A stretch of DNA of 64,000 nucleotides from assembly GCA_018399055.1 (NCBI GenBank), contig CP073762.1:930001-994000 (forward strand), read 5' to 3'. Under the pieces are notes generated by a model, which saw only the letters and a program-made list of their open reading frames with translations, was not told the DNA's origin and did not search any database. Of this stretch, positions 1 through 9,246 are shown piece by piece (the first letter of the stretch is position 1; each line of letters starts with the position of its first letter). A program made the translations under genes and the position numbers. This DNA comes from Simkaniaceae bacterium (GTDB lineage: Bacteria; Chlamydiota; Chlamydiia; Chlamydiales; Simkaniaceae).

Positions 1-237
1 AGTGATTTCAATATCATGAAAAGAAATTGATTTGCCGAAACCAATGCCGAGAGCTTTGGCGATCGCTTCTTTTGCAGAGAACCTTCCTGCAAGGTGGATT
101 GCAGAGTCTTTATGACCTAGGCAATATTCCAGCTCCGTCTCCGTAAAGACCTTTTGGTAGAAATGGGTTCCGTGCTTTTCGATCGTTTGTCTGATTCGAT
201 CGACCTCAAGGATATCATTACCGACACCTTTGATCAC
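1..237 (-). CDS. acpS: Holo-[acyl-carrier-protein] synthase, N-terminal part (cut by window edge)
   Basis: Transfers 4'-phosphopantetheine from CoA to acyl carrier protein in the cytoplasm. The first 79 residues are visible, read from a GTG at 237. They begin MIKGVGNDILEVDRI, with the Mg-binding Asp at residue 8, and contain RFSAKEAIAKALG, with the second metal ligand Glu at residue 57; both are AcpS hallmarks. The C-terminal third lies outside the window. The GTG start overlaps the stop of the upstream PIN/TRAM gene by four bases (GTGA), so the two are probably translationally coupled. The identification is firm; the GTG start is supported by this overlap and by the family's usual N-terminus. 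Confidence 0.93.
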   Translation of the reverse strand, partial: MIKGVGNDILEVDRIRQTIEKHGTHFYQKVFTETELEYCLGHKDSAIHLAGRFSAKEAIAKALGIGFGKSISFHDIEIT

Positions 238-1343
238 TCTTTCTCTTCATCCTCATCATCTTCGTAATATTCGTCTTGCTTAGAGCGGACGTCATCGTTT
301 TGCTCTTCAAGCCCAGCTTCAAAAGCGTTACAGAAGATCATTCTACCTGAAGAGGTGTGTTTTACGGAAAGAACTTGTGCATCGATAACCTCGCCGATGA
401 AGTTTCCTCCACCATTAATAACAACCATGGTTCCATCATCCAGATATCCAACCCCTTGGCGAGGTTCTTTTCCATAGCGCTGCACTTTAATTTTGACCAT
501 CTCCCCTGTTTCCATAAGAGGTTTTAAGGCATTGGATAAAGAGTGGAGATTAATGATTTGAACCCCTTCAATTGAGGCCATTTGGACGCGGCTGATATCA
601 GCTGTTAGAATATTGCCATCAATCAAACGCGCCAATCGGATGAACTTACTTGTCGTATCCTTCACTTCGGGGAAGTCAGTATCATTAAAACGGAGTCCTA
701 GATGGCTGAGTTGCTCCATCTTTTTAATCACCTCAAGACAGCGACGAGCTTTTGTCTTCGTCATGTCATCACCTGTTTCTGTCTGGGCATAGAGTTCTTT
801 AATGATGAATCGGGGAATAACGAGGTGCTGATCCACAATTCCCGTTGAGCAAAGATCGATGATTCGAGCGTCAGAGAGAACAGAAGAGTCGATCAACAGG
901 TCCCGTTTTTTCTGTGCTGTAGGTGCAAATTTTACGAAGGGGATACTGATATAGAGTTCATCAGATGCCCGCAGCGTCATAATTGATCCTAGATAGGTAC
1001 CGAATAAGAAAAGGGCAATCTTGATAATTTCAAGAGCTTGAGGGGTTAAGACAAGAGAGATTGAGCTAAGGTCTAAAATAGCGTCAAAGATCAAGACAAG
1101 AGCTTGCCCCATCAGATAACCAATGAAAAGCCCTACGACTGTAATGTTAAAGGAGCGGAGATTAAACTTTCGGAAAAGGGAATCGAAACCAATGAGCAAT
1201 AGGCTAAACACAAAACCGATCAAAATACCGATTAATGCATTCGTCGCTAGAAGCCCTTCGGGTCTCGATAGCATGTAAGTTGTCATGAAAAAGATCGAAA
1301 TAATCGTGAAGAAAATCCGGATAAAAGCTAGAGAAACATTCAT
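234..1343 (-). CDS. PIN/TRAM domain integral membrane protein (YacL-like)
   Basis: About 369 residues from the ATG at 1343. Four hydrophobic segments fill the first 130 residues; a PIN nuclease-like domain follows (about 150-270, starting LLIDSSVLSDARI with an acidic residue in the expected place), then a TRAM domain (about 295-355, GYLDDGTMVVINGGGNFIGE) and a very acidic tail. This is the layout of Bacillus YacL, a membrane protein of about 366 residues with a proposed RNase role. An in-frame TTG at 1433 would add 30 residues. I prefer 1343 because GGAG sits nine bases upstream and the length then fits the family. It is transcribed ahead of acpS. Substrate unknown. Confidence 0.85.
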   Translation of the reverse strand: MNVSLAFIRIFFTIISIFFMTTYMLSRPEGLLATNALIGILIGFVFSLLLIGFDSLFRKFNLRSFNITVVGLFIGYLMGQALVLIFDAILDLSSISLVLTPQALEIIKIALFLFGTYLGSIMTLRASDELYISIPFVKFAPTAQKKRDLLIDSSVLSDARIIDLCSTGIVDQHLVIPRFIIKELYAQTETGDDMTKTKARRCLEVIKKMEQLSHLGLRFNDTDFPEVKDTTSKFIRLARLIDGNILTADISRVQMASIEGVQIINLHSLSNALKPLMETGEMVKIKVQRYGKEPRQGVGYLDDGTMVVINGGGNFIGEVIDAQVLSVKHTSSGRMIFCNAFEAGLEEQNDDVRSKQDEYYEDDEDEEKE

Positions 1344-1455
1344 CTTAAAAAGCTCCGTTGTGCTATTACTATACCCCGAAATAATCGGGTGTTTGCTAAT
1401 ATTTATAGACTTATCTATTCTTATACCAACCAAAGACTTTTTTTAAAGGATTTTT

Positions 1456-1950
1456 ATGAGACTTAGCTATCGCAGCGCTATTATTTTCTCTGGACTTCTC
1501 TGGCTTGCTATTGGGATTCTTCTCCTTTCAAAGGGACTCAGTTATCTGGTTGTAGCAGGAAGTGCGCATCTAGAGGGAACTCTTCAAGGCTTTTCTCTCT
1601 TAACACAGATTGATCGCTTCGTTAAAAACCCTGAGAAATCTGCCATTGTATTGGTTTCCGTTGGCCTGGTCCTCGGGTTTTTCAAGGGACGCATGGTTAT
1701 GAAAAAAGCAGTAAATCGGGTGGTCAAGCGTATCCATTCCTTTCCCTCTCCCCTTCCTGTCACAGCGATATATTCTAAGGGGTATCTGTGTCTCATTGGA
1801 GGAATGACTCTTATGGGAATTTCTCTTAAATTTCTCCCGATTCCTATCGATGTTAAAGGGTTTATGGATTTTACGGTTGGGACTGCGCTTATTAACGGTG
1901 CAATGCTCTATTTTCGAGCCGCTTTTGAGCCAGTTCATAAAGTCGCGTGA
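1456..1950 (+). CDS. Conserved small membrane protein (possible chlamydial CT101-like protein)
   Basis: 164 residues with four hydrophobic segments (about 8-35, 60-76, 109-127 and 135-155) joined by short basic loops, including a central KKAVNRVVKRIH stretch. There is no enzyme motif. AAAGGA precedes the ATG at a good distance. It is divergent from the PIN/TRAM-acpS pair with about 110 bp between. From memory, Chlamydia has a small membrane protein (CT101) next to acpS; this gene has the same position and size, so orthology is plausible but is inferred from context, not from alignment. Function unknown. Confidence 0.7.
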   Translation: MRLSYRSAIIFSGLLWLAIGILLLSKGLSYLVVAGSAHLEGTLQGFSLLTQIDRFVKNPEKSAIVLVSVGLVLGFFKGRMVMKKAVNRVVKRIHSFPSPLPVTAIYSKGYLCLIGGMTLMGISLKFLPIPIDVKGFMDFTVGTALINGAMLYFRAAFEPVHKVA

Positions 1951-1989
1951 TCATTTAGCATGAATACGGCTTTAAAAGCCGAACTCACG

Positions 1990-2394
1990 TTATTTATGAT
2001 AGTGGGTTCCTTTATGGATCTGAACCGCTCTGTAAAGCTGCTCTAGAAGAAGAAGTCGGACATGCTGATGAGTGAAGGTCATCTTTGAAAAGCTGATAGA
2101 GTGGGAAGCCCTCTTTAAGATGTTTGAGGGAAGGCCATCAGGGCCGCCAATAACGAAGGTAAGACGTGATCCTTGCTTTTCAAATTCTCGATAGAGAAAA
2201 TCTGAAAAGTCGGGTGAAGTTCGTTGTATTCCATTTGGATCTAAACAGATATAGGGTTCTTCCGCATTGATGTTTTGGTGGTCCCATTTAATTACAACTA
2301 CGCCTGTAAGCCTTTTTTCATATTCGGCAAGAGCCTCCTGCAGCCAAGGTTCTTTCGTTTTTCCGGGTGAAAATATTTTAATTTTTAGTCCCAA
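1990..2394 (-). CDS. rlmH: 23S rRNA (pseudouridine1915-N3)-methyltransferase
   Basis: SPOUT-class methyltransferase that methylates pseudouridine 1915 in helix 69 of 23S rRNA using SAM. The knot that binds SAM is clear: FVIGGPDGLPSNI in the middle and the C-terminal LLLLEQLYRAVQIHKGTHYHK region, ending in the typical basic HYHK tail. The protein has 134 residues, somewhat shorter than the usual 155; the missing residues are between the N-terminal strand (KIKIFSPGKTK) and the knot, so the fold should be complete. It converges with the upstream plus-strand membrane gene. Confidence 0.93.
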   Translation of the reverse strand: MGLKIKIFSPGKTKEPWLQEALAEYEKRLTGVVVIKWDHQNINAEEPYICLDPNGIQRTSPDFSDFLYREFEKQGSRLTFVIGGPDGLPSNILKRASHSISFSKMTFTHQHVRLLLLEQLYRAVQIHKGTHYHK

Positions 2395-2450
2395 ATGACT
2401 TTTATCCTCTTAACTGATACGATTATGCACCAAATAGTAGGGTATGTTCA

Positions 2451-3320
2451 ATGCAAAATTGGTTTTATTGGGATCCGAATCCCACCCCGTTTGTTGTCCC
2501 AGTGATTGATCGTCCGATTGCCTGGTATGGAATCCTGTTTGCTTTGGGTTTTTTTATAGGGTTTTACCTTTTGCACGGCCTATTTAAGCAATATCTCCGT
2601 ATTTGCACTGACTGGCCGGAAGAGGAGTTAAAGAAAAAATCTTTAGCTTTTTCTGAAAAGCTGATGGTTTATGTCATTATTGCGACAGTGGTAGGGGCAA
2701 GGCTAGGTCATATTCTGTTCTACGAGAAGTGGAGTGACTATTTTCTCCATCCAATGGAAATCCTGAAGACTTGGGAAGGGGGCCTTGCTAGTCATGGTGC
2801 AGTTATCGGGATTCTTCTTGGAATTGTTTTCTTTTTCTTTAGAGTTCGAAAGAACTTTCCTTTCCTCTCAATCACCCGAATTATCGACATGCTCGTCGTA
2901 CCGGCTCTTCTTGTAGGGACTTTTATTCGGCTCGGAAACTTTGTCAATCAAGAGGTTCTGGGGACGGTAACAAACGTTCCTTGGGCAGTTGTTTTTGGCC
3001 ATCCCATTGATGGGAGTATTCCTGCCCCCCGCCATCCAGCTCAGCTATATGAAGCAGCATTTTACTTTCTTTCTTTTTTGGGACTCTGGCGGTTTTTTCC
3101 TCGCCTTCTTGATAAAGCAGGGCGCCTTTCCGGGACCTTCTTTGTGGTAACGTTTGGATTTCGTTTTCTTGTAGAGTTTGTCAAAGAGGAACAGAGCCTT
3201 TTACTTGGAAATGATTGGCTTACAATGGGGCAAGTCTTATCCATTCCCCTGGTTGTATACGGACTTATTCTGCTCTTTCGAAAGGTGCCAGTGGAATCAA
3301 TTGATTCGAAAGCTTGTTAA
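2451..3320 (+). CDS. lgt: Prolipoprotein diacylglyceryl transferase
   Basis: Inner-membrane enzyme that moves diacylglycerol from phosphatidylglycerol to the lipobox cysteine of prelipoproteins, the first step of lipoprotein maturation. The 289-residue product has about seven membrane segments. The signature RLGNFVNQE is present, as are GGLASHGAVIGI, with the conserved His-Gly, and RHPAQLYEA, which also belongs to the active site. Length is normal. The last 56 bases overlap the 3' end of the convergent gene on the minus strand. Confidence 0.96.
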   Translation: MQNWFYWDPNPTPFVVPVIDRPIAWYGILFALGFFIGFYLLHGLFKQYLRICTDWPEEELKKKSLAFSEKLMVYVIIATVVGARLGHILFYEKWSDYFLHPMEILKTWEGGLASHGAVIGILLGIVFFFFRVRKNFPFLSITRIIDMLVVPALLVGTFIRLGNFVNQEVLGTVTNVPWAVVFGHPIDGSIPAPRHPAQLYEAAFYFLSFLGLWRFFPRLLDKAGRLSGTFFVVTFGFRFLVEFVKEEQSLLLGNDWLTMGQVLSIPLVVYGLILLFRKVPVESIDSKAC

Positions 3321-5079
3321 GTGCACTAGTTAGCTTCTCTTTTGTCCACTCGGGATGGTGACGTTTAAGCAGAGCTTTGTGCCACAGAAGAAACCTTTCG
3401 TAAGTTGAAGCGCGTCCATCGGTTAGGACATGATACCAGTGATACTTATAAAGGATCCAAAGACGTCCTTTAAGTTCTTCTTCAAAAGAAGAGAGGAGGG
3501 GATAGAGCTTTAGGGAATCCTCCATCACATCTTGAATGAACCGTTCATGATCAACAGTAAATTCATCCAGATGAAGCGTTTTCCATTTCCTTTCGATAAG
3601 GGCTAATAAAGGAGTGCTTGGATCAAAATGAATTGTTCGAATCAACATGTCATTTTGAGCCACCCAAGTATCGACTTTCTCAAGGACCGTAGCCTCATCA
3701 AACGGAGTTGCAATGACTTTTTTGAAAAACTGCAAGGTGCTACTGATAATCATTTTGAAGGATTGTTTCGGATTGTCGATGAGCACATTTCCAAGCTCTT
3801 GTTCGAGGATAGGGAGTGCATCCGTTGATGTGTAGGATAAAAGATTGCCCTCTTCCTCAATAGTTTTCCAAATCAGGAGTTCGAACTGCTCAATCTGAGA
3901 TGATGATAGTGAAGGAAGAGAGGTTCCCTTGGAGTATGCTTTGATAATGGCATCTTCTATTGAGGAATCTAGAGTTTTTTCTTCATTCATCAAGTGCATT
4001 TCTGCATTGATAAATACAAAAAGAGCTTGGTCCATATTTGGAGATATAGCCCTTGTTTTATCTTGTGCGCATTGCTTTACATGGCGAATAGAAGCGCGCA
4101 AGGATTCTTCATCCATATTTTTTGGAAGCCCTTCAGCTATCGTATAAAGGGCAAGGATTCTTTGAATAAGCTCGAGGCGGTGTTCATCACTTGTTAAAAG
4201 AGAATTACACTGTCCCATCTCAATTTGCTGGCGGATAAAGGATTCTATTGTCTTCCGTTCCTTAAGCGAAAAGTGGCAAGCAATGAGAGAGCTGTATTGC
4301 AATTTTTCGGCTAGAATCATAGAAAGAGTAGAGGTAAGCTGGTTTTCCTTAGCTAATGTCTTAATCTCAAAATAGGCTTTGAGTTTTTTGAAAATTTCCC
4401 GTTTGAGCATATAGGGATCAAGATTCTCCCCTTTTGCTGTGATTTCGAGCTGCGTTTTAACGATGAGTTTATCAATCTTGTCGTACTCATCGTAAGGACT
4501 TTTAGTTTGAAGAGGGCTCAAATCTCTGAGAAGGTGCTTTTGAACGGACCAAATGACCTTTGTAAGCTGATCAATTTCTGGGCGGTTGCCTTCAAGAGTG
4601 GCAATACACTCTGAAAGCTTTGTTGCGATTTGTTTTGCAATCGTGTAGGGGGGGAGGTTCGCAGTAGGAAAACTTTTCTTCAGATTTTCTCGAATCATAT
4701 ACTTTAGATTAAGCTTTCCATTATCTTTTAAAGCCTCTTTCTGTCCTTGGATCCTCTCGTAGTAATAGCCAACTTTTTCCCAAACCTTTTTAAGAGCAGA
4801 AGCCCCAAGTCGATATCTTGGGAACTTTTTCTTAAATTCAGGAAGAATTTTTGCCAAAAGATTGGCTTCAATCTTTCCAGACCATTTTGAAAGAGAACCT
4901 GACTCATCAATTTCACTCTTAATTTTTTTAGAGAGAAACAGACTAAGATCTGAAAAAGGATCGTAGAAGTCATCGGCCTCGTCAATTGGGTGAAGCAATG
5001 AAGGATCTTCACTGCCTCCTTCTAGAGGAGAAGAGTCTGTTTGATTCAATTCATCATTGGGGAAAGAGAGGCCTGACAT
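3265..5079 (-). CDS. Unknown 604-residue soluble protein
   Basis: I do not recognise this protein. It is rich in Lys, Glu and Leu and probably mostly alpha-helical. It has no signal peptide, no obvious membrane segment and no familiar motif; the first 45 residues are acidic and Ser/Pro-rich and look disordered. The reading frame extends upstream to 5139, but the ATG at 5079 (MSGLSFPNDE) has GGAAAA just ahead of it, while the longer N-terminus is basic and atypical, so I prefer 5079. The 3' end overlaps lgt by 56 bp in the convergent direction. It could be an effector or a structural protein; nothing visible decides this. Confidence 0.75.
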   Translation of the reverse strand: MSGLSFPNDELNQTDSSPLEGGSEDPSLLHPIDEADDFYDPFSDLSLFLSKKIKSEIDESGSLSKWSGKIEANLLAKILPEFKKKFPRYRLGASALKKVWEKVGYYYERIQGQKEALKDNGKLNLKYMIRENLKKSFPTANLPPYTIAKQIATKLSECIATLEGNRPEIDQLTKVIWSVQKHLLRDLSPLQTKSPYDEYDKIDKLIVKTQLEITAKGENLDPYMLKREIFKKLKAYFEIKTLAKENQLTSTLSMILAEKLQYSSLIACHFSLKERKTIESFIRQQIEMGQCNSLLTSDEHRLELIQRILALYTIAEGLPKNMDEESLRASIRHVKQCAQDKTRAISPNMDQALFVFINAEMHLMNEEKTLDSSIEDAIIKAYSKGTSLPSLSSSQIEQFELLIWKTIEEEGNLLSYTSTDALPILEQELGNVLIDNPKQSFKMIISSTLQFFKKVIATPFDEATVLEKVDTWVAQNDMLIRTIHFDPSTPLLALIERKWKTLHLDEFTVDHERFIQDVMEDSLKLYPLLSSFEEELKGRLWILYKYHWYHVLTDGRASTYERFLLWHKALLKRHHPEWTKEKLTSALNKLSNQLIPLAPFERAE

Positions 5080-5288
5080 AATTATTTTCCATTTTAATAC
5101 TTGAATTCCTCTATGACACCCTGGAGGTTTTTTGTCCAAAAAAAAATACTATTTTTTTTAGTAAGCATAACTGAGGTTATAAAACCTATAGTGCAAGAAT
5201 ATCCATTTAGCCAATTTTATTGAAAAATTTAGGAAATAATGAGATAGCTTTAAAACATCTATAAAATCTCTAATTTGGAGGCTACATT
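5080..5288 (+). promoter_or_regulatory. Intergenic region with probable porin promoter and strong ribosome-binding site
   Basis: A-T-rich 209-bp gap between the divergent unknown gene and the porin. TATAAA at 5260-5265 is a candidate -10 box, but no good -35 box is at the right distance. GGAGG lies seven bases before the porin ATG, stronger than most ribosome-binding sites in the window. A short palindrome, AGGTTATAAAACCT, lies about 100 bp upstream of the porin start and could be an operator. Confidence 0.35.
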
Positions 5289-6431
5289 ATGAAAGTTTTC
5301 TCCCTACTTTCAACGGCAGTTGTGACAACATGTCTGGCTGCTAGTGGCTTCTGCGAAGATGTTCGCATAAGCCAAAATGAGAATATGGTTTTGGAAGATA
5401 GTATCTCCCATAGAACAAATGGGACTAGTAATGACTATCAAAATCAGAATCAGACCTATGGCGCTAGTGGCCAAAGCAAAAATATGGATGATCCTAATCG
5501 GGAAACACACTCCGTACATGGGTGTATGTCTGGCTTTTCAATAGGAGCAGAATTTCTTTGGTGGCGTGCTCAGATGGATAATCTGCAGTATGCCTCTCAA
5601 GCCGGCTTGCCTCCTGGAGCGGCTCTTCCCGTTGTTTTCTCAGGTCGGATCAAGGAACCTGATTTTGAATTTGATCCAGGGGTACGAGTGAGTGCTGGAT
5701 ATGACTTTGGAAGAGATAACTGGGATGTCTTTCTCCGTTGGACTTATCAGAATACTGATGTTAGTGATAGCACAGGGACATCCTCAGTACTCTCGGTGCT
5801 TCCCTTGAAGGATTTTTCACAAGGCCAGGGTATTCTAGCGGTGTCTGTTGCTGATACAGCAAAGGTGAAATGGCAAAACAAACTCAATGTCTTTGATTTT
5901 GAGATGGGTTATGACTATTTTTTAAGTCAGCGCTGTTCTCTACGTCCGTTTTTTGGTGTGAAAGCTGCATGGCTTGATATGGATTATCAGACGGACTACA
6001 CCAATGTATTGTTTAATGGTGGTGATACAAGACATGTTGGTATCTCTTCGAAGACTGACTATTGGGGCGTTGGTCCTATGGTAGGTGTCGATGGATATCT
6101 TCATATTGGCTGGGGATTTTCCCTGTATAGCCAAACGTCTGCTGCCCTAGTATATGGACAGTATGATGCCAATTACCGTCAAACAGATACCACTGGTGAT
6201 CTCTTCAGAGAAAGAAGTGATAACTATGCAAGACAACGCGCAGTTGGCATCATTGGTGTGGGTCTCGAGTGGGCCTACTGTTTTAGCGGTAAATACATGC
6301 TTGCGTTCAACCTGGGTTGGGAAGGTCAATACTGGTGGAACCAGTATGAATTGATCTTTTTTGACGATACGTCGTTTCATGGGGACTTGACCTATTCAGG
6401 CCTCGACGCCGGACTCCGGTTCGATTTCTAA
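5289..6431 (+). CDS. MOMP-like outer membrane beta-barrel protein (Lpg1974/porin type)
   Basis: 380 residues with a signal peptide of about 22 residues (MKVFSLLSTAVVTTCLAAS). After a polar linker the mature part shows GAEFLWWRAQMDNLQYAS, the opening-strand pattern of the Lpg1974-type pore family seen in Legionella and environmental chlamydiae. Alternating aromatic/polar strands follow, and the chain ends in Phe (GLRFDF), the usual signal for outer-membrane assembly. It is probably a general or anion-selective pore. It is monocistronic: strong GGAGG before the ATG and a terminator after the stop. Two paralogues lie at 20525-21547 and 55534-56685. Substrate not visible. Confidence 0.85.
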   Translation: MKVFSLLSTAVVTTCLAASGFCEDVRISQNENMVLEDSISHRTNGTSNDYQNQNQTYGASGQSKNMDDPNRETHSVHGCMSGFSIGAEFLWWRAQMDNLQYASQAGLPPGAALPVVFSGRIKEPDFEFDPGVRVSAGYDFGRDNWDVFLRWTYQNTDVSDSTGTSSVLSVLPLKDFSQGQGILAVSVADTAKVKWQNKLNVFDFEMGYDYFLSQRCSLRPFFGVKAAWLDMDYQTDYTNVLFNGGDTRHVGISSKTDYWGVGPMVGVDGYLHIGWGFSLYSQTSAALVYGQYDANYRQTDTTGDLFRERSDNYARQRAVGIIGVGLEWAYCFSGKYMLAFNLGWEGQYWWNQYELIFFDDTSFHGDLTYSGLDAGLRFDF

Positions 6432-6454
6432 GCTGAAAAGCTCCCTGTTAATAG

Positions 6455-6485
6455 AGCCCGAGAGGAAACTCTTGGGCTTTTTTTT
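6455..6485 (+). terminator. Rho-independent terminator of the porin gene
   Basis: A ten-base stem, AGCCCGAGAG with CTCTTGGGCT (one G-T wobble), closes a GAAA tetraloop and is followed by eight T. It starts 24 bases after the porin stop codon. Confidence 0.9.
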
Positions 6486-6534
6486 AAGATCCGCTATACT
6501 GGGAATTTAAACGATATATGAGAGGAGCGTTCAA

Positions 6535-6993
6535 ATGAATCAGATGATTATCATGGGGCATCTTGGGGCAGATCCCGAAGTCCGTTTTACTTCTGGAGGG
6601 CAAAAAGTGACCACACTTCGCGTGGCTGCCAATCAGAGACGTGCTGGGAAAGACGAAACCTTTTGGTGGCGGGTCACCATTTGGGGCGAGCAATTTGACA
6701 AAATTATGCCTTACTTCAAAAAAGGAAGTGCAATTGTTGTAAGTGGAGAGATGCTCAAACCTGAAATTTATAACAATAAAGAGGGGCAACCTCAAATCTC
6801 TCTTAACCTTGTGGCTCATAATATTTCTTTCCCTCCTTTTGGGAAGACCGAACGTCAAGAAGGGCAGCAGCAACAGAGCTCCTATTCTCAGCCAAGCGGA
6901 GATTTTGGTGGACAACCGCAGCAAGGTCAAGGTGAGCAACAATATCAGCAGCAACAGCCTGCAGGATTTAGCGAGGATGAAATACCGTTTTAA
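6535..6993 (+). CDS. ssb: Single-stranded DNA-binding protein
   Basis: Binds and protects single-stranded DNA in replication, repair and recombination. The N-terminal 105 residues form the OB fold (MNQMIIMGHLGADPEVRF, FWWRVTIWGE); a Gln/Gly-rich linker and the protein-docking tip EDEIPF follow. The length of 152 is normal. GAGAGGAG precedes the ATG. The stop TAA overlaps the next ATG (TAATG), coupling it to pepA, an order also known in Chlamydia. Confidence 0.97.
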   Translation: MNQMIIMGHLGADPEVRFTSGGQKVTTLRVAANQRRAGKDETFWWRVTIWGEQFDKIMPYFKKGSAIVVSGEMLKPEIYNNKEGQPQISLNLVAHNISFPPFGKTERQEGQQQQSSYSQPSGDFGGQPQQGQGEQQYQQQQPAGFSEDEIPF

Positions 6994-8471
6994 TGCAACT
7001 TACCGTCAATGCAAGTGTTTCTGAACGGCCCAAGGCCGACCTAGTTGTTGTTCCCTTTTTTAAAACGAAAAAGGGGGTAGAGCCCGCTGTTAATATTCCC
7101 GACTTGAATGGGAGTATTAATCCCATTCTTAAGGCAGGGGATTTTAGCGGAAAAGAAGGAGCTACAATGCTCGCGTATCTTTCGGGAAAAACCGAAAAAC
7201 GCCTTCTTCTTTTAGGGCTTGGTGCGGCAAAGAGTCTGTCTATGGAAGGGCTTAGGAAAGCCTATGGCGCGGCGATGAAGCGGTGCCAGGATAAGGCATG
7301 GCCTCATGTCAACTTTGTCTTGCCTAAGTGCGACAAACTAGATACCCACTGCGTAACACGCGCCGTCTCCGAAGGAATTGCCCTCACTTCCTATGTGTTT
7401 GACGAGTGGAAATCCAAGGATAATAAGAAACCTTTTCATCTCAAAAAAGGGGTTCTTGTTGGAGCGCGCGACTTGTCAGTTTGCAAAAAGACAATGGGGA
7501 TTTTAACCGGTGTAAACTTGGCACGGAACCTCATCAATCGAAATGCATTAGATGTGACGCCGCAAACTCTCGGAGAGGAAGCTAAGAAGCTTGCAAAACA
7601 TTTTACCTCTGTTAAAGCAACAATTTTGACTAAAAAACAGCTCGAAAAAGAAAAGATGGGTCTCCTTCTTGCAGTGGGTAGTGGTTCTCGAATGGATCCA
7701 GCCTTAGTCATGCTTGAGTACCGGGGAGCTCCTCTCTCTGATGATCTCACGATGGTTGTAGGAAAAGGAGTGACTTTCGATACAGGAGGGCTCAACTTAA
7801 AGCCCACGAACTTTATTGAAGATATGCGCGCCGATATGGGGGGAGCCGCTGCTGCCCTCGGACTCATCCAGGCTGCTGCAACCATCAAACTTAAAGCGAA
7901 CATTGCTGTTGTTATCCCCACAACAGAAAATGCAATTGATGCCCACAGCTACAAGCCAGGCGACGTCTACCGCTCCCACGCGGGAAAAACGGTAGAGATC
8001 ACCAACACGGATGCTGAAGGGCGCCTTATCCTTGCCGACGCCCTCTCTTATGGACAAAAACATTTTAAGCCCGACCGCATCATTGATATGGCAACCCTTA
8101 CCGGTGCCATTGTCATTGCCCTAGGCGATCAACGTGCCGGACTCTTTTCCAATAATGATAAACTCGCTAAACTCTGCGAAAAAGCAGGGGAGGCCAGTGG
8201 GGAAAAAGTATGGCGGATGCCTCTTGATCCTGAGTATAAGGTGCTGCTCAAATCAAACATCGCAGACATCAAAAATGCTGCTGGCAAACGGATGGCAGGA
8301 TCGGTGACCGCAGCGATCTTTCTTCAAGAATTTATCCAGAAGAAGACTCCATGGATCCATCTTGATATTGCAGGGACCGCTTTTTTAGATAGCGCGCGTG
8401 ATTACCACCTTTCTCAGGCAACTGGATCTGGAGTGCGCCTTCTCATTGAGCTTCTCGAATGTATCGAGTAA
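6993..8471 (+). CDS. pepA: Cytosol (leucyl) aminopeptidase, M17 family
   Basis: Dimetal aminopeptidase that removes N-terminal residues from peptides in the cytoplasm. Of 492 residues, the C-terminal half holds the catalytic domain: VGKGVTFDTGGLNLKP with metal-binding Lys and Asp, DMRADMGGAAAALG, and the family signature NTDAEGRL. Length is usual. It overlaps ssb by one base and the following pseudouridine synthase by 13 bases, so the three form one operon. In E. coli PepA also binds DNA; that role cannot be judged here. Confidence 0.96.
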   Translation: MQLTVNASVSERPKADLVVVPFFKTKKGVEPAVNIPDLNGSINPILKAGDFSGKEGATMLAYLSGKTEKRLLLLGLGAAKSLSMEGLRKAYGAAMKRCQDKAWPHVNFVLPKCDKLDTHCVTRAVSEGIALTSYVFDEWKSKDNKKPFHLKKGVLVGARDLSVCKKTMGILTGVNLARNLINRNALDVTPQTLGEEAKKLAKHFTSVKATILTKKQLEKEKMGLLLAVGSGSRMDPALVMLEYRGAPLSDDLTMVVGKGVTFDTGGLNLKPTNFIEDMRADMGGAAAALGLIQAAATIKLKANIAVVIPTTENAIDAHSYKPGDVYRSHAGKTVEITNTDAEGRLILADALSYGQKHFKPDRIIDMATLTGAIVIALGDQRAGLFSNNDKLAKLCEKAGEASGEKVWRMPLDPEYKVLLKSNIADIKNAAGKRMAGSVTAAIFLQEFIQKKTPWIHLDIAGTAFLDSARDYHLSQATGSGVRLLIELLECIE

Positions 8472-9241
8472 AAGAAGAAAGCTCTCTTCTCTCTTTTTTG
8501 AAGGGAAAAACAGACCTTTCTGGACGGGAAATCAAACGAGCTCTAGAGAGTGGAGGGTGTCGCCTTAATGGCAAGCTCGAGCGTTTTGCTTCTACGAAGC
8601 TTAAAGAAGGGGACAAAGTCACCTTTCATCTCCCTAAAGTTCTCAAGAAAGAAACCCTTTCGATCCTCTATCAAGATCCATCCCTGACCCTCTTTAATAA
8701 ACCCTCAGGTGTGACAACCGCTCCTGAAGTAGGTCATCACCTTGTACACAGGCTCGATAAAGGAACCTCTGGGGTTCTTCTCATGGCTCGAACGCTCCCC
8801 ATGAAAAAAGACTTGGAAGCCCTTTTTAAAAAACGAGAGGTGAAGAAAACCTATATCGCTCTCATCAAGGGAGCTCCTCGAAAGGATCAAGGAACAATCG
8901 ATAACCGCCTATCGAAAAAAGGAACTTTTCATGGACAGACCCTGTACGGATCTGCGCCAAACGGGCAGAAAGCACTCACTCACTGGAAAGTCCTAGAAAA
9001 ACGCAAGGGAGCCTCCCTCGTTGAGCTCCACCCCGAAACAGGACGCACCCATCAACTCCGTATCCATATGGCAGAAATGGGACACCCGATCCTTGGAGAC
9101 CTCCAATACGGGCGCGATGTGTCCTTTCCTGAGGCTATCGACCGCCTTTGCCTTCATGCTTATCGCCTTGCGTTTGTCCACCCAAAAACACAAAAAAAAG
9201 TGCAGGCAACATCACCTTTGCCTGCACTATTTAAACATTGA
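8459..9241 (+). CDS. RluA-family pseudouridine synthase with N-terminal S4 domain
   Basis: Isomerises uridine to pseudouridine in rRNA or tRNA. Of 260 residues, about 1-60 form an S4 RNA-binding domain (SGREIKRALESGGCRLNGK) and the rest the catalytic domain with HRLDKGTSGVLLMAR, where the Asp is the catalytic residue, and the C-terminal ETGRTHQLRIHMAEMGHPI block. Which of RluC, RluD or another branch it is cannot be told by eye. The start lies inside the end of pepA (13-bp overlap). A 165-bp palindrome begins five bases after the stop. Confidence 0.92.
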   Translation: MYRVKEESSLLSFLKGKTDLSGREIKRALESGGCRLNGKLERFASTKLKEGDKVTFHLPKVLKKETLSILYQDPSLTLFNKPSGVTTAPEVGHHLVHRLDKGTSGVLLMARTLPMKKDLEALFKKREVKKTYIALIKGAPRKDQGTIDNRLSKKGTFHGQTLYGSAPNGQKALTHWKVLEKRKGASLVELHPETGRTHQLRIHMAEMGHPILGDLQYGRDVSFPEAIDRLCLHAYRLAFVHPKTQKKVQATSPLPALFKH

Positions 9242-9246
9242 CCCAA

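Noticed and set aside
1344-1433. TTG start adding 30 residues to the PIN/TRAM protein
   Set aside because: No ribosome-binding site is evident and the ATG at 1343 has GGAG at a good distance and gives the family length.
1600-1938. 112-codon open frame opposite the small membrane protein
   Set aside because: It is the reverse of hydrophobic codons, has no start signal, and the plus-strand reading has a good ribosome-binding site and membrane topology.
6484-6954. 156-codon open frame opposite ssb
   Set aside because: It is antisense to a complete, conserved ssb gene.
7436-7921. 161-codon open frame opposite pepA
   Set aside because: It is antisense to a conserved aminopeptidase and its composition (Ser, Arg, Pro-rich) is that of a mirror frame.
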